Position numbers and translations under genes: made by a program. Positions 8,060 through 16,030 of a stretch of 45,804 nt of DNA are shown here, piece after piece. The stretch lies in the NCBI RefSeq assembly GCF_002374315.1, contig NZ_NWUX01000029.1, forward strand, positions 1-45,804. Direction: 5' to 3'. The DNA comes from Vreelandella nigrificans (GTDB taxonomy: Bacteria > Pseudomonadota > Gammaproteobacteria > Pseudomonadales > Halomonadaceae). The notes under the pieces are model-generated. The model searched no databases. It had not been told where the DNA came from and worked only from the letters and a program-made list of their open reading frames with translations. How positions within the stretch are numbered: the stretch's first letter is position 1; the number at the start of each line of letters is the position of its first letter.

Positions 8060-9667
8060 ATGCATACTGATCCACACTATTATCCCGCCACTTCCCGCCG
8101 CATGGTTACCTTTGGCAAACGCGGTATGGTAGCGACTTCTCAGTCAATTGCCGCTCAAATAGGTATCGACACCTTACGTAAAGGAGGCAATGCCATTGAT
8201 GCTGCCATTGCCACCGCAGCCGCCTTAACAGTGGTCGAACCAACCTCTAACGGGATTGGCAGCGACGCATTTGCGCTAGTATGGGTAAAAGATGAATTGC
8301 ACGGCCTTAATGCTAGCGGCCCTGCTCCCAAGAGCATTTCGCACGATGCTGTCAAGGCCCTGGGCCATAGTGAAATGCCTGCCCATGGATTAGTACCGGT
8401 CACCGTACCTGGAGCCCCTGGTGCCTGGGCAGCGCTGTCAGAGCGTTTTGGCAAACTGCCTTTCGAACAGTTATTAGCGCCAGCAATAGAGTTAGCTGAA
8501 AACGGTTTTGCTGTATCGCCGGTGGCTAGCCTGCTATGGGAGCAAGCCGTTAAGCGCTATAGCCAATACGGAACAGAAGAGTTTTCCCCCTGGTTTACCC
8601 ACTTCGCGCCAAACGGGCACGCACCTAAAGCTGGTGATATCTGGCGCTCTCCTGATATGGCAAGAACGCTACGTGAAATTGCCAATAGCCATGCTGAGGC
8701 GTTCTATCAAGGAAGTTTAGCGGATGCGATGGATGCCTTTTCACGACAGCATGGCGGTTTTTTACGTAAAGAGGATTTACAAGCATTTAAACCTGAATGG
8801 GTCAAACCTATCAGCGTTCGCTTTCGTGGCCATGATATTTGGGAGATTCCACCCAATGGTAGCGGCTTGATTGTGCTTGAAGCGCTGGGCATCCTTGAGT
8901 CATTGGGCGCTGAATCAAAAGATAGTGTGGAGGCCATTCACCGCCGTATCGAGGCAACAAAACTAGGATACGTAGACGGCTTGCACTACATCACTGAATC
9001 CTCATCAATGAAGCCCAGCGTAGAGCAGATACTCTCCACGGATTACCTCGCGCAGCGTGCAGCTCTAATTGGAGAAGAGGCCATTGACCCTATCCACGGC
9101 AACCCACTGAAGGGGGGCACTGTTTATCTGGCAACAGCTGACGATGAAGGCAATATGGTGTCATTCATTCAAAGCAATTTTGAAGGCTTTGGCTCAGGCA
9201 TCGTGGTACCAGGTACTGGCATTAGCCTGCAAAACCGTGGCTGGTCGTTCTCATTAGATCCGCAGCATCCCAATGTCTTGGCGCCCGGCAAACGCACCTA
9301 CCACACCATTATCCCTGGATTTATCACCAAAGATAACCAAGCCGTTGGGCCGTTTGGCGTGATGGGTGGCTATATGCAGCCTCAAGGCCATGTGCAAGTG
9401 GTGACGGCTATGCTGGAGGATCATTTAAACCCTCAGGCAGCGCTCGATATGCCGCGCTGGAAGTGGACCAAAGGCAGAACCATTGAGGTAGAAGCCGACT
9501 TCCCCAACCACGTTGCCCTGGCATTAGCACGTCGCGGGCACCATATTGTAAAAGTGGCCGACTCCATCAGCTTTGGGCGAGGCCAGATTATTCTGCGCAA
9601 CCCTGACACAGGGGTTCTACAAGGCGGTACCGAACCGCGCACCGATGGCGCTGTTCTGCCTTTTTAA
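8060..9667 (+). CDS. Gamma-glutamyltransferase family protein (cytoplasmic, YwrD-like)
   Basis: This 535-residue Ntn-hydrolase has the gamma-glutamyltranspeptidase layout: GGNAIDAAIATAAALTVVEP near residue 40, PVTVPGAPGAWA near residue 114, and the processing site GGT-VYLATAD, where Thr354 would become the N-terminal nucleophile of the small subunit. A GGYMQPQGHVQV motif follows. There is no signal peptide, unlike periplasmic Ggt, so it should act on an imported substrate in the cytoplasm. It is the last gene after tctCBA, which suggests that this transporter brings in a gamma-glutamyl or similar amide. Exact substrate unknown. Confidence 0.88.
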   Translation: MHTDPHYYPATSRRMVTFGKRGMVATSQSIAAQIGIDTLRKGGNAIDAAIATAAALTVVEPTSNGIGSDAFALVWVKDELHGLNASGPAPKSISHDAVKALGHSEMPAHGLVPVTVPGAPGAWAALSERFGKLPFEQLLAPAIELAENGFAVSPVASLLWEQAVKRYSQYGTEEFSPWFTHFAPNGHAPKAGDIWRSPDMARTLREIANSHAEAFYQGSLADAMDAFSRQHGGFLRKEDLQAFKPEWVKPISVRFRGHDIWEIPPNGSGLIVLEALGILESLGAESKDSVEAIHRRIEATKLGYVDGLHYITESSSMKPSVEQILSTDYLAQRAALIGEEAIDPIHGNPLKGGTVYLATADDEGNMVSFIQSNFEGFGSGIVVPGTGISLQNRGWSFSLDPQHPNVLAPGKRTYHTIIPGFITKDNQAVGPFGVMGGYMQPQGHVQVVTAMLEDHLNPQAALDMPRWKWTKGRTIEVEADFPNHVALALARRGHHIVKVADSISFGRGQIILRNPDTGVLQGGTEPRTDGAVLPF

Positions 9668-9691
9668 CCTTCCCTAAAGCTGCCTTCTCAT

Positions 9692-9731
9692 GCCTACTGC
9701 GCTGCAGTTTACCCACTGCACTTCAGTAGGC
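9692..9731. repeat. Two-tier inverted repeat after the gamma-glutamyltransferase gene
   Basis: GCCTACTG (9692-9699) pairs with CAGTAGGC (9724-9731), and inside it GCAGT pairs with ACTGC around a six-base loop. No T-run follows on either strand. It may end or stabilise the upstream transcript. Confidence 0.5.
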
Positions 9732-9793
9732 TGGCTATCAACATCAAAGCATCGCATCATAGCAGCCACTTTTTCGTGCTATGTTGTTAACCA

Positions 9794-11635
9794 ATGACAC
9801 CACCCTCTTCCGCAATCTCTCCCTTCAGCGGCTTTGTTGGCGTGTTTCGCTACAGCCGTCGTGCGCTTGCACTTGTTTGGGAAACCTCGCACTGGATGAT
9901 GCTGGGCCTAGCGCTATGCACACTAGTCGCTGGCGTGCTTCCCGCAGTGGCAGCGTGGGTTGGCCAGTTGATAGTAGATGGCGTAGTGAGTGCCATGGAG
10001 ACTCATCAAGCAGCCACTGATCCCAACCTGCTAGTGTCCATTACACCGGTGTTAAAGCTGGTGTTTATAGAAGCACTTATTATTGGCTTAATAGCACTGG
10101 CTCAGCGTGGCCTTTCAGCCCAACAGTCACTGCTACGGGCAATGCTGGGCCAAAAGGTCAACGTGATGATCCTGGAGAAAGCGGGCCAGTTATCACTCAG
10201 CCAGTTTGAAGACTCAGAACTCTACGACCAGCTCACCCGGGCACGGCGTGAAGCGTCTACACGACCGCTTGCACTGGTGAACAAAACCTTTGGGCTGCTG
10301 CAAAATGCTATCTCGCTGGGAAGCTTCGGAGTATTGCTGATACAGTTTTCGCCTTGGGCATTACTGATCTTGGTAGCTGGTGCCCTGCCAGTGTTTCTCT
10401 CAGAAGCCAAATTCTCGGGTGATGCATTTAAGCTATTTCGCTGGCGTTCACCGCAAACCCGTATGCAGATATATCTTGAAACAGTATTGGCCCGTGAGGA
10501 CAGCATTAAAGAGGTCAAGCTGTTTGGTCTTGAGAGTCTCTTTCTTAAACGTTATCGCGATATCTTTACCCAACTCTTTGCAGAGGACCGTCGGTTAACG
10601 ATACGTCGTGAAAGCTGGGGCTTTTTGCTAGGCCTGCTCGGCACTTTAAGCTTTTACGCCGCCTACGGCTGGGTAGTGATCGAAACGATCGCAGGAGCAC
10701 TGACGCTAGGCCAAATGACCATGTACTTAATGGTCTTCAAGCAGGGGCAGGCAGCACTTTCAGCAAGCCTGACAGCCATAAGCGGTATGTACGAAGATAA
10801 CCTCTACCTATCCAATTTGTACGAGTATCTTGAGCAACCAACCAATGCCGAAGCGGGTCACCTGACCCAAGGAGTAGCACCGGGTGATGGGCTACGCTTT
10901 GAGCACGTTAGCTTTTCATATCCTGGAGGTAGCGAGGTATTACACGATATTTCGTTGCATTTAGCCCCAGGCAAAAGTATTGCGCTGGTTGGGGAAAACG
11001 GCTCGGGTAAAACCACGCTGATTAAGCTACTAACGCGGCTCTACCATCCAACCACAGGACGTATTTTGCTGGATGGTAGCGATCTAAAGCATTGGGACAC
11101 TCAGGCATTACGGGCAAGGGTTGGGGTTATTTTCCAAGATTTTGTACGCTACCAACTCTCCGTTGGTGAAAACCTTGGAGTCGGCGACACCCAAGCCTTT
11201 GACGATAAGCAACGCTGGCAACAAGCAGCTCATAACGGCATGGCGGATGACTTTATTGTGCGCATGCCTAATGGCTACCAAACACAGCTAGGGCGCTGGT
11301 TTAAAAATGGCCAGGAACTCTCGGGTGGCCAGTGGCAAAAGATTGCCCTATCCCGTGCTTATATGCGCGAAAACGCCGATATTCTAGTGTTAGATGAGCC
11401 TACTGCGGCAATGGATGCTGCTGCGGAAGCAGAAGTATTCGCACGTTTTCGCGAACACAGTCGCAATAAAATGACGATATTAATCTCCCACCGCTTCTCC
11501 ACCGTACGCAGTGCAGACCAGATCATTGTGATTGATCAAGGAGGCATCATTGAGCGCGGTACCCATGAAGAGTTACTTGAGAGTAATGGTCGATATGCAA
11601 CACTGTTTCGGCTTCAAGCTAAGGGTTACCGTTAA
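9794..11635 (+). CDS. ABC transporter, fused permease and ATP-binding protein
   Basis: This 613-residue protein joins an N-terminal transmembrane domain (about six hydrophobic segments, residues ~35-330) to a nucleotide-binding domain. The latter has Walker A GENGSGKTT near residue 400, the signature LSGGQWQKIALSRA near 508, Walker B ILVLDEPTAAMD near 531 and an H-loop LISHRF. This half-transporter form works as a homodimer, normally an exporter. The substrate cannot be inferred; no peptidase domain or accessory protein is nearby. The start is uncertain because no good ribosome binding site precedes 9794. A strong terminator follows the stop. Confidence 0.88.
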   Translation: MTPPSSAISPFSGFVGVFRYSRRALALVWETSHWMMLGLALCTLVAGVLPAVAAWVGQLIVDGVVSAMETHQAATDPNLLVSITPVLKLVFIEALIIGLIALAQRGLSAQQSLLRAMLGQKVNVMILEKAGQLSLSQFEDSELYDQLTRARREASTRPLALVNKTFGLLQNAISLGSFGVLLIQFSPWALLILVAGALPVFLSEAKFSGDAFKLFRWRSPQTRMQIYLETVLAREDSIKEVKLFGLESLFLKRYRDIFTQLFAEDRRLTIRRESWGFLLGLLGTLSFYAAYGWVVIETIAGALTLGQMTMYLMVFKQGQAALSASLTAISGMYEDNLYLSNLYEYLEQPTNAEAGHLTQGVAPGDGLRFEHVSFSYPGGSEVLHDISLHLAPGKSIALVGENGSGKTTLIKLLTRLYHPTTGRILLDGSDLKHWDTQALRARVGVIFQDFVRYQLSVGENLGVGDTQAFDDKQRWQQAAHNGMADDFIVRMPNGYQTQLGRWFKNGQELSGGQWQKIALSRAYMRENADILVLDEPTAAMDAAAEAEVFARFREHSRNKMTILISHRFSTVRSADQIIVIDQGGIIERGTHEELLESNGRYATLFRLQAKGYR

Positions 11636-11676
11636 CTTAACGGTTGACGAACAAATAAGCATCGGTTAAAAGATTA

Positions 11677-11707
11677 AAGTTACCTTCGAAAGGTAGCTTG
11701 CTTTTAT
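11677..11707 (+). terminator. Rho-independent terminator of the ABC transporter gene
   Basis: A ten-pair stem (11677-11686 with 11690-11699, one G-U pair) with a three-base loop is followed by GCTTTTATT. It lies about 40 bases after the ABC gene stop. Confidence 0.7.
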
Positions 11708-11750
11708 TAACGAGACATTCTCAAAGTAAAACTTTTTCAGAGACCTCATC

Positions 11751-11846
11751 ATGCGCTGGCAAATCCCCGCGACACGAATGAATAAGCTGCATCGCATTAT
11801 TAATAATGCGGTATCAGCTTATTATTGTCGCGCGCCAGAGAAGTAG
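11751..11846 (+). other. Possible 31-codon ORF coinciding with a long palindrome
   Basis: ATG at 11751 opens a frame to TAG at 11844-11846 (begins MRWQIPATRM, ends CRAPEK). Upstream there is only a weak GAGACC. Almost the whole frame is an inverted repeat (11768-11832), so the open frame may be accidental. I do not recognise the peptide. The gap 11636-11952 otherwise holds a terminator, hairpins and a translation-control element, and no other gene that I can see. Confidence 0.2.
11768..11832. repeat. 65-base three-tier inverted repeat
   Basis: CGCGACA (11768-11774) pairs with TGTCGCG (11826-11832). AATAAGCTG (11781-11789) pairs with CAGCTTATT (11815-11823). The core CGCATTATT/AATAATGCG (11793-11810) is a perfect palindrome. 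Offsets between tiers are short and asymmetric. No T-run follows. It could be a cruciform, a small mobile palindromic element, or part of a structured RNA. Confidence 0.55.
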
Positions 11847-11854
11847 AGAGAAAA

Positions 11855-11880
11855 TTGGCCGCGGCAAGTGTCGCGGCCAA
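11855..11880 (-). terminator. GC-rich hairpin, T-run only on the minus strand
   Basis: Arms 11855-11866 and 11869-11880 form twelve pairs (one G-U) around a two-base loop. On the minus strand the stem is followed by TTTT (complement of 11851-11854), the layout of a Rho-independent terminator for leftward transcription, although no minus-strand gene lies immediately upstream of it. Confidence 0.4.
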
Positions 11881-11925
11881 GTGTTGTATCGTTACCTTTG
11901 ATATTTCCTGATTGCGACAATGCCC

Positions 11926-11946
11926 GGCCTCCTAACCCAGGAGACC
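11926..11946 (+). promoter_or_regulatory. Hairpin covering the ribosome binding site of the DUF1127-like gene
   Basis: CTCCT (11929-11933) pairs with the Shine-Dalgarno AGGAG (11939-11943) across the loop AACCC, extended by GG (11926-11927) to CC (11945-11946). This would mask the ribosome binding site seven to fourteen bases before the ATG at 11953, a possible translational switch. Confidence 0.4.
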
Positions 11947-11952
11947 AACGCA

Positions 11953-12201
11953 ATGGCAATCGCAACACTTACCCGCAAATTACTAAATACTCTAAAGCAA
12001 CGCCGTACTCAGCGGCGTTTATACCTAGACCCACGCTTTCACAACTCGCATCTATTAAAAGATATCGGCTTACGTTGGGAACAGGGCCAGCTGATATCGA
12101 TTCACGGCGTTAATGAGCCAAGTAGCCTCACCCAGCGCCGTCAGGCTGATACCCGCGATGCCCATGAAAACTGTCCACACTGCGGGAGCAGACTGACATA
12201 G
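11953..12201 (+). CDS. Small DUF1127-like protein
   Basis: This 82-residue basic protein has the pattern of DUF1127: an N-terminal amphipathic Arg-rich stretch (TLKQRRTQRRLYL) and the HLLKDIGLRWE core, like the usual L-x-DIG-L motif of that family. A C-terminal CPHCG is present, too short alone for a zinc site. DUF1127 proteins are small regulators, some of them RNA-binding and tied to phosphate or stress responses. The ATG at 11953 is preferred over 11920 because AGGAGA lies nine bases before it. It is monocistronic, with its own terminator right after the stop. Confidence 0.6.
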   Translation: MAIATLTRKLLNTLKQRRTQRRLYLDPRFHNSHLLKDIGLRWEQGQLISIHGVNEPSSLTQRRQADTRDAHENCPHCGSRLT

Positions 12202-12206
12202 CCAAC

Positions 12207-12239
12207 GCCCCGGCCACAGGAAGTGGCCGGGGCTTTTTT
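12207..12239 (+). terminator. Strong Rho-independent terminator after the DUF1127-like gene
   Basis: An eleven-pair GC-rich stem (12207-12217 with 12223-12233) around a five-base loop is followed by six T. Confidence 0.9.
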
Positions 12240-12378
12240 GTGTATTCACACCCACCTACTACTAATAAATACTCCACGACCGCGAGAGCATCCCCTCACT
12301 TCACATTGAAAAAAAACCAAGGTCTTGTTATTTTGAACCATCATTTCTTTTTTAAGACAACAACGGTTCGGAGTATTC

Positions 12379-13215
12379 ATGGAATTTCGTCAAGCAATCC
12401 ACAGTGAACATGCGAAGCAACTAGACACCCAAGGGCTACGTGACCAATTCTTAATTGAAGAGTTATTCATCCAGAATAAGCTGACGCTGGTATATAGCCA
12501 CCTAGATCGGCTCATCGTGGGCGGTGTGATACCGGTTGATGCCCCCGTCCAGATATCCACATCCATGTGTAAGCACACCGGTACCGATTACTTTCTAGAG
12601 CGCCGTGAACTGGGCACTATTAATATCGGTGGGCCGGGAAAAATTACTGTAGATGGCACGCTGTACTCCGTAAATACACACGAAGCGCTGTATATCGGCA
12701 AAGAAAGCCGCGAAGTTCAGTTTGAAAGTACCGACACCACCAACCCTGCCGTTTTTTATATCTGCTGCACTCCTGCCCACCAGAAGTACCCTACTCGTAG
12801 AGTCACATTGGATGAAGCGTCTCCCCAAACGCTAGGCAATGCCGCGAATAGCAATGAGCGCACCATCTATAAATATTTAGTGCCTGACGTACTCCCGACC
12901 TGCCAATTACTAATGGGCATGACACGTCTTGAGGAAGGCAGTTTATGGAACACCATGCCTTGCCATACTCATGAGCGACGCATGGAAGCCTACTTTTATT
13001 TCGATATGGCTGACGATAGCGTGGTCTTCCATATGATGGGAGAGCCACAGGAAACGCGTCACTTGATCGTCCGCAACCGGCAAGTCGCCCTTTCACCCAG
13101 TTGGTCCATACACTCCGGTGTTGGCACGGGACGCTACACCTTTATCTGGGCGATGGCGGGTGAAAATCAAACCTTCTCCGATATGGATCATATTGCGATG
13201 GATGACTTACGCTAA
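12379..13215 (+). CDS. kduI: 4-deoxy-L-threo-5-hexosulose-uronate ketol-isomerase KduI
   Basis: This 278-residue cupin-type zinc enzyme converts 5-keto-4-deoxyuronate (DKI), the spontaneous product of unsaturated galacturonate, into 2,5-diketo-3-deoxygluconate. The zinc ligands of the family are all present and at the same numbers as in E. coli: His196, His198, Glu203 (in CHTHERRMEA) and His245 (SIHSGVG). The length equals the E. coli protein. It is followed after 16 bases by kduD. A GGAG lies just before the ATG. It forms the entry of the uronate branch for sugars released by the GH105 enzyme at 17847. Confidence 0.96.
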   Translation: MEFRQAIHSEHAKQLDTQGLRDQFLIEELFIQNKLTLVYSHLDRLIVGGVIPVDAPVQISTSMCKHTGTDYFLERRELGTINIGGPGKITVDGTLYSVNTHEALYIGKESREVQFESTDTTNPAVFYICCTPAHQKYPTRRVTLDEASPQTLGNAANSNERTIYKYLVPDVLPTCQLLMGMTRLEEGSLWNTMPCHTHERRMEAYFYFDMADDSVVFHMMGEPQETRHLIVRNRQVALSPSWSIHSGVGTGRYTFIWAMAGENQTFSDMDHIAMDDLR

Positions 13216-13231
13216 AGCGTCAGGAGGAACC

Positions 13232-13993
13232 ATGAAAAATACGCTTTTCGATCTAAGCGGTAAGACAGCCATTATTACCGGTTGCAACACTGGTCTTGGG
13301 CAAGGTATGGCGCTAGGCCTTGCCGAGGCTGGCTGCAATATTGTTGGCGTTAACCGACGCCCACCCGAAGAAACTCAACGACAAGTTGAAGCGCTAGGAG
13401 TGCAGTTTCTAGCCATTGAAGCGGACTTGGGAAGCACAGCCCCCATTGCTGAGATCCTACAGAAAACCGAAGAACAGTTTGGCACTGCGGACATATTGGT
13501 TAACAACGCCGGTATTATTCGTCGTGCCGACGCATTAGCGTTTACTGAGCAAGATTGGGATGATGTTCTGGATGTAAACCTCAAAAGCCTCTTCTTTCTC
13601 TCCCAGGCATTTGCTCGTGCATGCATTAATAAGCAACGTCAGGGGAAAATCATCAATATTGCCTCAATGCTATCCTTTCAAGGCGGCATACGTGTTCCTT
13701 CGTATACCGCCTCAAAAAGCGGTTTACTGGGCCTGACTCGACTAATGGCAAATGAATGGGCCTCACAAGGCATCAACGTTAATGCCATTGCCCCTGGCTA
13801 TATGGCTACCAATAATACCGAGGCGTTGAGAAATGACCCTGAGCGCAGCAAGGAAATTTTGAATCGTATCCCTGCTGGCCACTGGGGCACACCCGAAGAT
13901 ATCGCTGGCGCTGCTATATTTCTTGCCTCTAGCGCATCAAATTATGTGCACGGCCATACACTCGCAGTGGATGGCGGCTGGCTCGCACGCTAA
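13232..13993 (+). CDS. kduD: 2-dehydro-3-deoxy-D-gluconate 5-dehydrogenase KduD
   Basis: This is a classical short-chain dehydrogenase of 253 residues, the exact size of E. coli KduD. It has the TGCNTGLGQGMA nucleotide loop near residue 17, NNAG near residue 90, and the catalytic Ser plus YTASK near residue 158. It reduces 2,5-diketo-3-deoxygluconate to KDG with NAD(P)H. The open frame extends upstream to 13118, but the true start is the ATG at 13232, which has AGGAGG five to six bases ahead and does not overlap kduI. KdgK and KdgA, needed to finish KDG breakdown, are not in the window. Confidence 0.95.
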   Translation: MKNTLFDLSGKTAIITGCNTGLGQGMALGLAEAGCNIVGVNRRPPEETQRQVEALGVQFLAIEADLGSTAPIAEILQKTEEQFGTADILVNNAGIIRRADALAFTEQDWDDVLDVNLKSLFFLSQAFARACINKQRQGKIINIASMLSFQGGIRVPSYTASKSGLLGLTRLMANEWASQGINVNAIAPGYMATNNTEALRNDPERSKEILNRIPAGHWGTPEDIAGAAIFLASSASNYVHGHTLAVDGGWLAR

Positions 13994-14001
13994 CAGAGCA
14001 T

Positions 14002-14052
14002 CCTATCAATAAAAACACCCTTCCAATAAAAACAGCCTTTCAATAAAAGGCG
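14002..14052. repeat. Three tandem 17-base imperfect repeats after kduD
   Basis: Units at 14002-14018, 14019-14035 and 14036-14052 share the form CCT-T-CAATAAAAACA and sit exactly 17 bases apart, starting eight bases after the kduD stop. The third unit runs into the terminator stem. Confidence 0.65.
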
Positions 14053-14074
14053 CCAACGATAGAGTCGGCGCCTT
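14047..14074. terminator. Bidirectional terminator-like hairpin between kduD and the IclR gene
   Basis: AAGGCGCC (14047-14054) pairs with GGCGCCTT (14067-14074) between two convergent genes. The T-run is short on both strands. Confidence 0.55.
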
Positions 14075-14108
14075 GTTAGCCATTTTGATTCAAACAGCAT
14101 TATCCAAG

Positions 14109-14918
14109 CTAGTGATTGTCTGGCTGGCTGCCAAATTGATAGTCATGGAATCCGAGACCGGCAGAAACGCGCCGCCCTGCCGTAAACAGTAGCTGGATAT
14201 ACTCGTCGCGCTTTTGCTCGTCGTAACGCACGACGGGGAAAGACAAACTCATGGCCGCGACCGCCTTACCAAACCTATCAAATACAGGAACGGACAGGCA
14301 GCGCACTCCCAATTCAGCTTCCTCTCGGTCTTCAGCTACACCCAGCCTACGAATTTCTGGCAATTCACGCAGAACCTCTTCTGCGCTTGTTAACGTATGT
14401 TGAGTACGTGCGATAAAGTCGATGCCTTCAAGAATTTGCTGCGCTTTAGCTTCGTCCATCCAGGCCAGTAAGGTTTTTCCCATGGCGGTAGAGTAAACGG
14501 GGCTGCGTCTGCCAATACGCGAATTCATGCAAAGGTTGAAATGGGAGTCATATTTATGCAGATACACAATGTGCCGACCATCTTCATCTAGCGCGCCTAG
14601 ATGAATAGCTTCATGGGTACTTTCAGATAACGCCCTCATTTCAGTGTTAGCCAACTGAATCATATCAACGTTTTCGAGAGCTGCTCCCCCTAGCTCAAAG
14701 AGCTTAAGAGTAAGGGCATATTTTTCCGACTCCTCTTCCTGAACGACATAGCCCAGCTCTTTCATTGTTTGAAGAAAGCGATACGCCGTACTTTTCGAAG
14801 TGAAAGAGCGCTGCGAAAGCTCAGAAAGGCCTATGCTCGGTTGCTCGGCAAGCCCTTCAAGAATAGCGAACACCTTCATGACGGCTGCCACATTATCGGG
14901 CTTTTGCGAAGCGGCCAT
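14109..14918 (-). CDS. IclR-family transcriptional regulator (KdgR-like)
   Basis: This protein of 269 residues (from the ATG at 14918) has an N-terminal winged helix (AVMKVFAILEGL, then LSELSQRSFTSKSTAYRFLQTM) and a C-terminal IclR effector domain (HLGALDEDGRHIVYLHK, GRRSPVYSTAMGKTLLAW, and SVPVFDRFGKAVAAMSLS). KdgR, the KDG-responsive repressor of pectin catabolism, belongs to this family. Position between kduID and the porin-TRAP-GH105 genes supports that role. A frame start at 14939 exists, but only 14918 has a purine-rich AGGTGCAGGG ahead. A KdgR-box-like palindrome lies at 15044-15062 in the divergent promoter region. Confidence 0.85.
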   Translation of the reverse strand: MAASQKPDNVAAVMKVFAILEGLAEQPSIGLSELSQRSFTSKSTAYRFLQTMKELGYVVQEEESEKYALTLKLFELGGAALENVDMIQLANTEMRALSESTHEAIHLGALDEDGRHIVYLHKYDSHFNLCMNSRIGRRSPVYSTAMGKTLLAWMDEAKAQQILEGIDFIARTQHTLTSAEEVLRELPEIRRLGVAEDREEAELGVRCLSVPVFDRFGKAVAAMSLSFPVVRYDEQKRDEYIQLLFTAGRRVSAGLGFHDYQFGSQPDNH

Positions 14919-15043
14919 ATTCCCTGCACCTCGTTTCATAAAAAATGGACTAATGGTCTGAATTTACCCCAAAGAACCTCTAATTACCATCTTCTGCATT
15001 GAGCCATCCCCTCAGAATTAAGCCGCCAATCGACCAAAGTATA

Positions 15044-15062
15044 AAAGAAACACCGTTTCAAT
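15044..15062. promoter_or_regulatory. KdgR-box-like operator
   Basis: A 19-base dyad centred on GAAAC-ACC-GTTTC lies between the IclR gene and the porin gene. It matches 17 of 19 positions of the KdgR consensus as I recall it (AATRAAAYRYYRTTTYATT). The adjacent IclR protein probably binds here. Confidence 0.6.
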
Positions 15063-15184
15063 TTTATAGACACACTGATACATTTAATATGGAACAACGG
15101 ATCAATTAGTTAACAGCTTATTACAGAGCCTCACACGGCTTGGGTTCAGGCACAGCATCCAATAACACTAACAATGGAGACAAC

Positions 15185-15925
15185 ATGACTATATTCCGCC
15201 AGGGGAGACGGGTAGCAGGTATCGCGGCTGCCTCTAGCCTACTAGTGCTTTCCAGCTCTGCGTGGTCAGCAGAATACATTCTGACCATGAAGCTAGAGCA
15301 AACGACCAACGATCATGCTTTAACGCTTCCCAAAGTTGCTATTACACGGCTATTTGAGGACTCATCATCTTTGATGTTTGAAAAATCGTGGTTCTGGCAA
15401 GATGGCGTTCATGAGAGTGGCTGGCCAAAACACGATGAAGCCTTTGTAAATTACTCTTTTCCCTCTTTTCAATTAGATCAACAAAACCGATGGTCATTGA
15501 CGCCACAAGCTGGCGCGAAATTCAGGTCCAATGTAACTCGTGCTTTAGCAGGTGTAAGGGTCGGCTACAAAGGAGACGGCTGGGGCTTAGCAGGACGCTA
15601 TCGTTACGAACATGACACCAGCCATGAAACAGCGGTTGAGAGCCGTGTAGGTCGCATCGACTTATATGCCACCTACAACATTAATGACGACTGGATGCTG
15701 CTCTACAATCCCCACTATCACTTCAAACATGAAAGCCGTTCCCCCGATTTTGGCAGCGGTGGCCGCAACTTCATGGAGCATGAGCTGCTTGTTTTCCATA
15801 ATGTAAATGCTAATAACACTATCTTTGGTGGTTATGTTCAAAGAGCGCGCAACAGCGAAGATGCAGCAATGGATCCAGGCCAACGTATTAGTTCTTGGCT
15901 AGTTGGTTATGAATATAAATTCTAG
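15185..15925 (+). CDS. KdgM-family oligogalacturonate-specific outer-membrane porin
   Basis: This 246-residue protein has a signal peptide (FRQGRR, then a hydrophobic stretch, cleavage near residue 29 at WSA) followed by alternating beta-strand sequence. It ends in YEYKF with the terminal Phe expected for outer-membrane insertion. Size and the RWSLTPQAG, GRYRYEHD and RIDLYATYN strands fit the 12-strand KdgM porin family, which passes acidic oligosaccharides from pectin. The start at 15185 (GGAGA ahead, complete signal peptide) is preferred over the upstream in-frame start at 15140. It leads the TRAP/GH105 gene set. Confidence 0.85.
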   Translation: MTIFRQGRRVAGIAAASSLLVLSSSAWSAEYILTMKLEQTTNDHALTLPKVAITRLFEDSSSLMFEKSWFWQDGVHESGWPKHDEAFVNYSFPSFQLDQQNRWSLTPQAGAKFRSNVTRALAGVRVGYKGDGWGLAGRYRYEHDTSHETAVESRVGRIDLYATYNINDDWMLLYNPHYHFKHESRSPDFGSGGRNFMEHELLVFHNVNANNTIFGGYVQRARNSEDAAMDPGQRISSWLVGYEYKF

Positions 15926-15933
15926 CGTATAAA

Positions 15934-15961
15934 TAGGTAAGGGGATAACTCTCTTTACCTA
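15934..15961 (+). other. Intercistronic stem-loop between the porin and TRAP genes
   Basis: Arms 15934-15945 and 15950-15961 pair over twelve positions including G-U pairs, with a TAAC loop. No T-run follows, so it probably sets relative mRNA levels of porin and transporter rather than ending transcription. Confidence 0.45.
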
Positions 15962-16030
15962 GTACCATTTATAAAAATTCATTTTAGCTTATTAGAAAAT
16001 AAAACCGCTTACATCTAAAGAGCAATTAAA

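Noticed and set aside
8060..9667. Periplasmic glutathione-degrading Ggt
   Set aside because: There is no signal peptide, and the processing site is GGT-VYLATAD rather than the TTH-type motif of periplasmic Ggt, so the YwrD-like cytoplasmic group fits better.
14002..14052. Short repeats considered as a CRISPR array
   Set aside because: Units are contiguous without spacers, only three in number and imperfect, and no cas gene is nearby.
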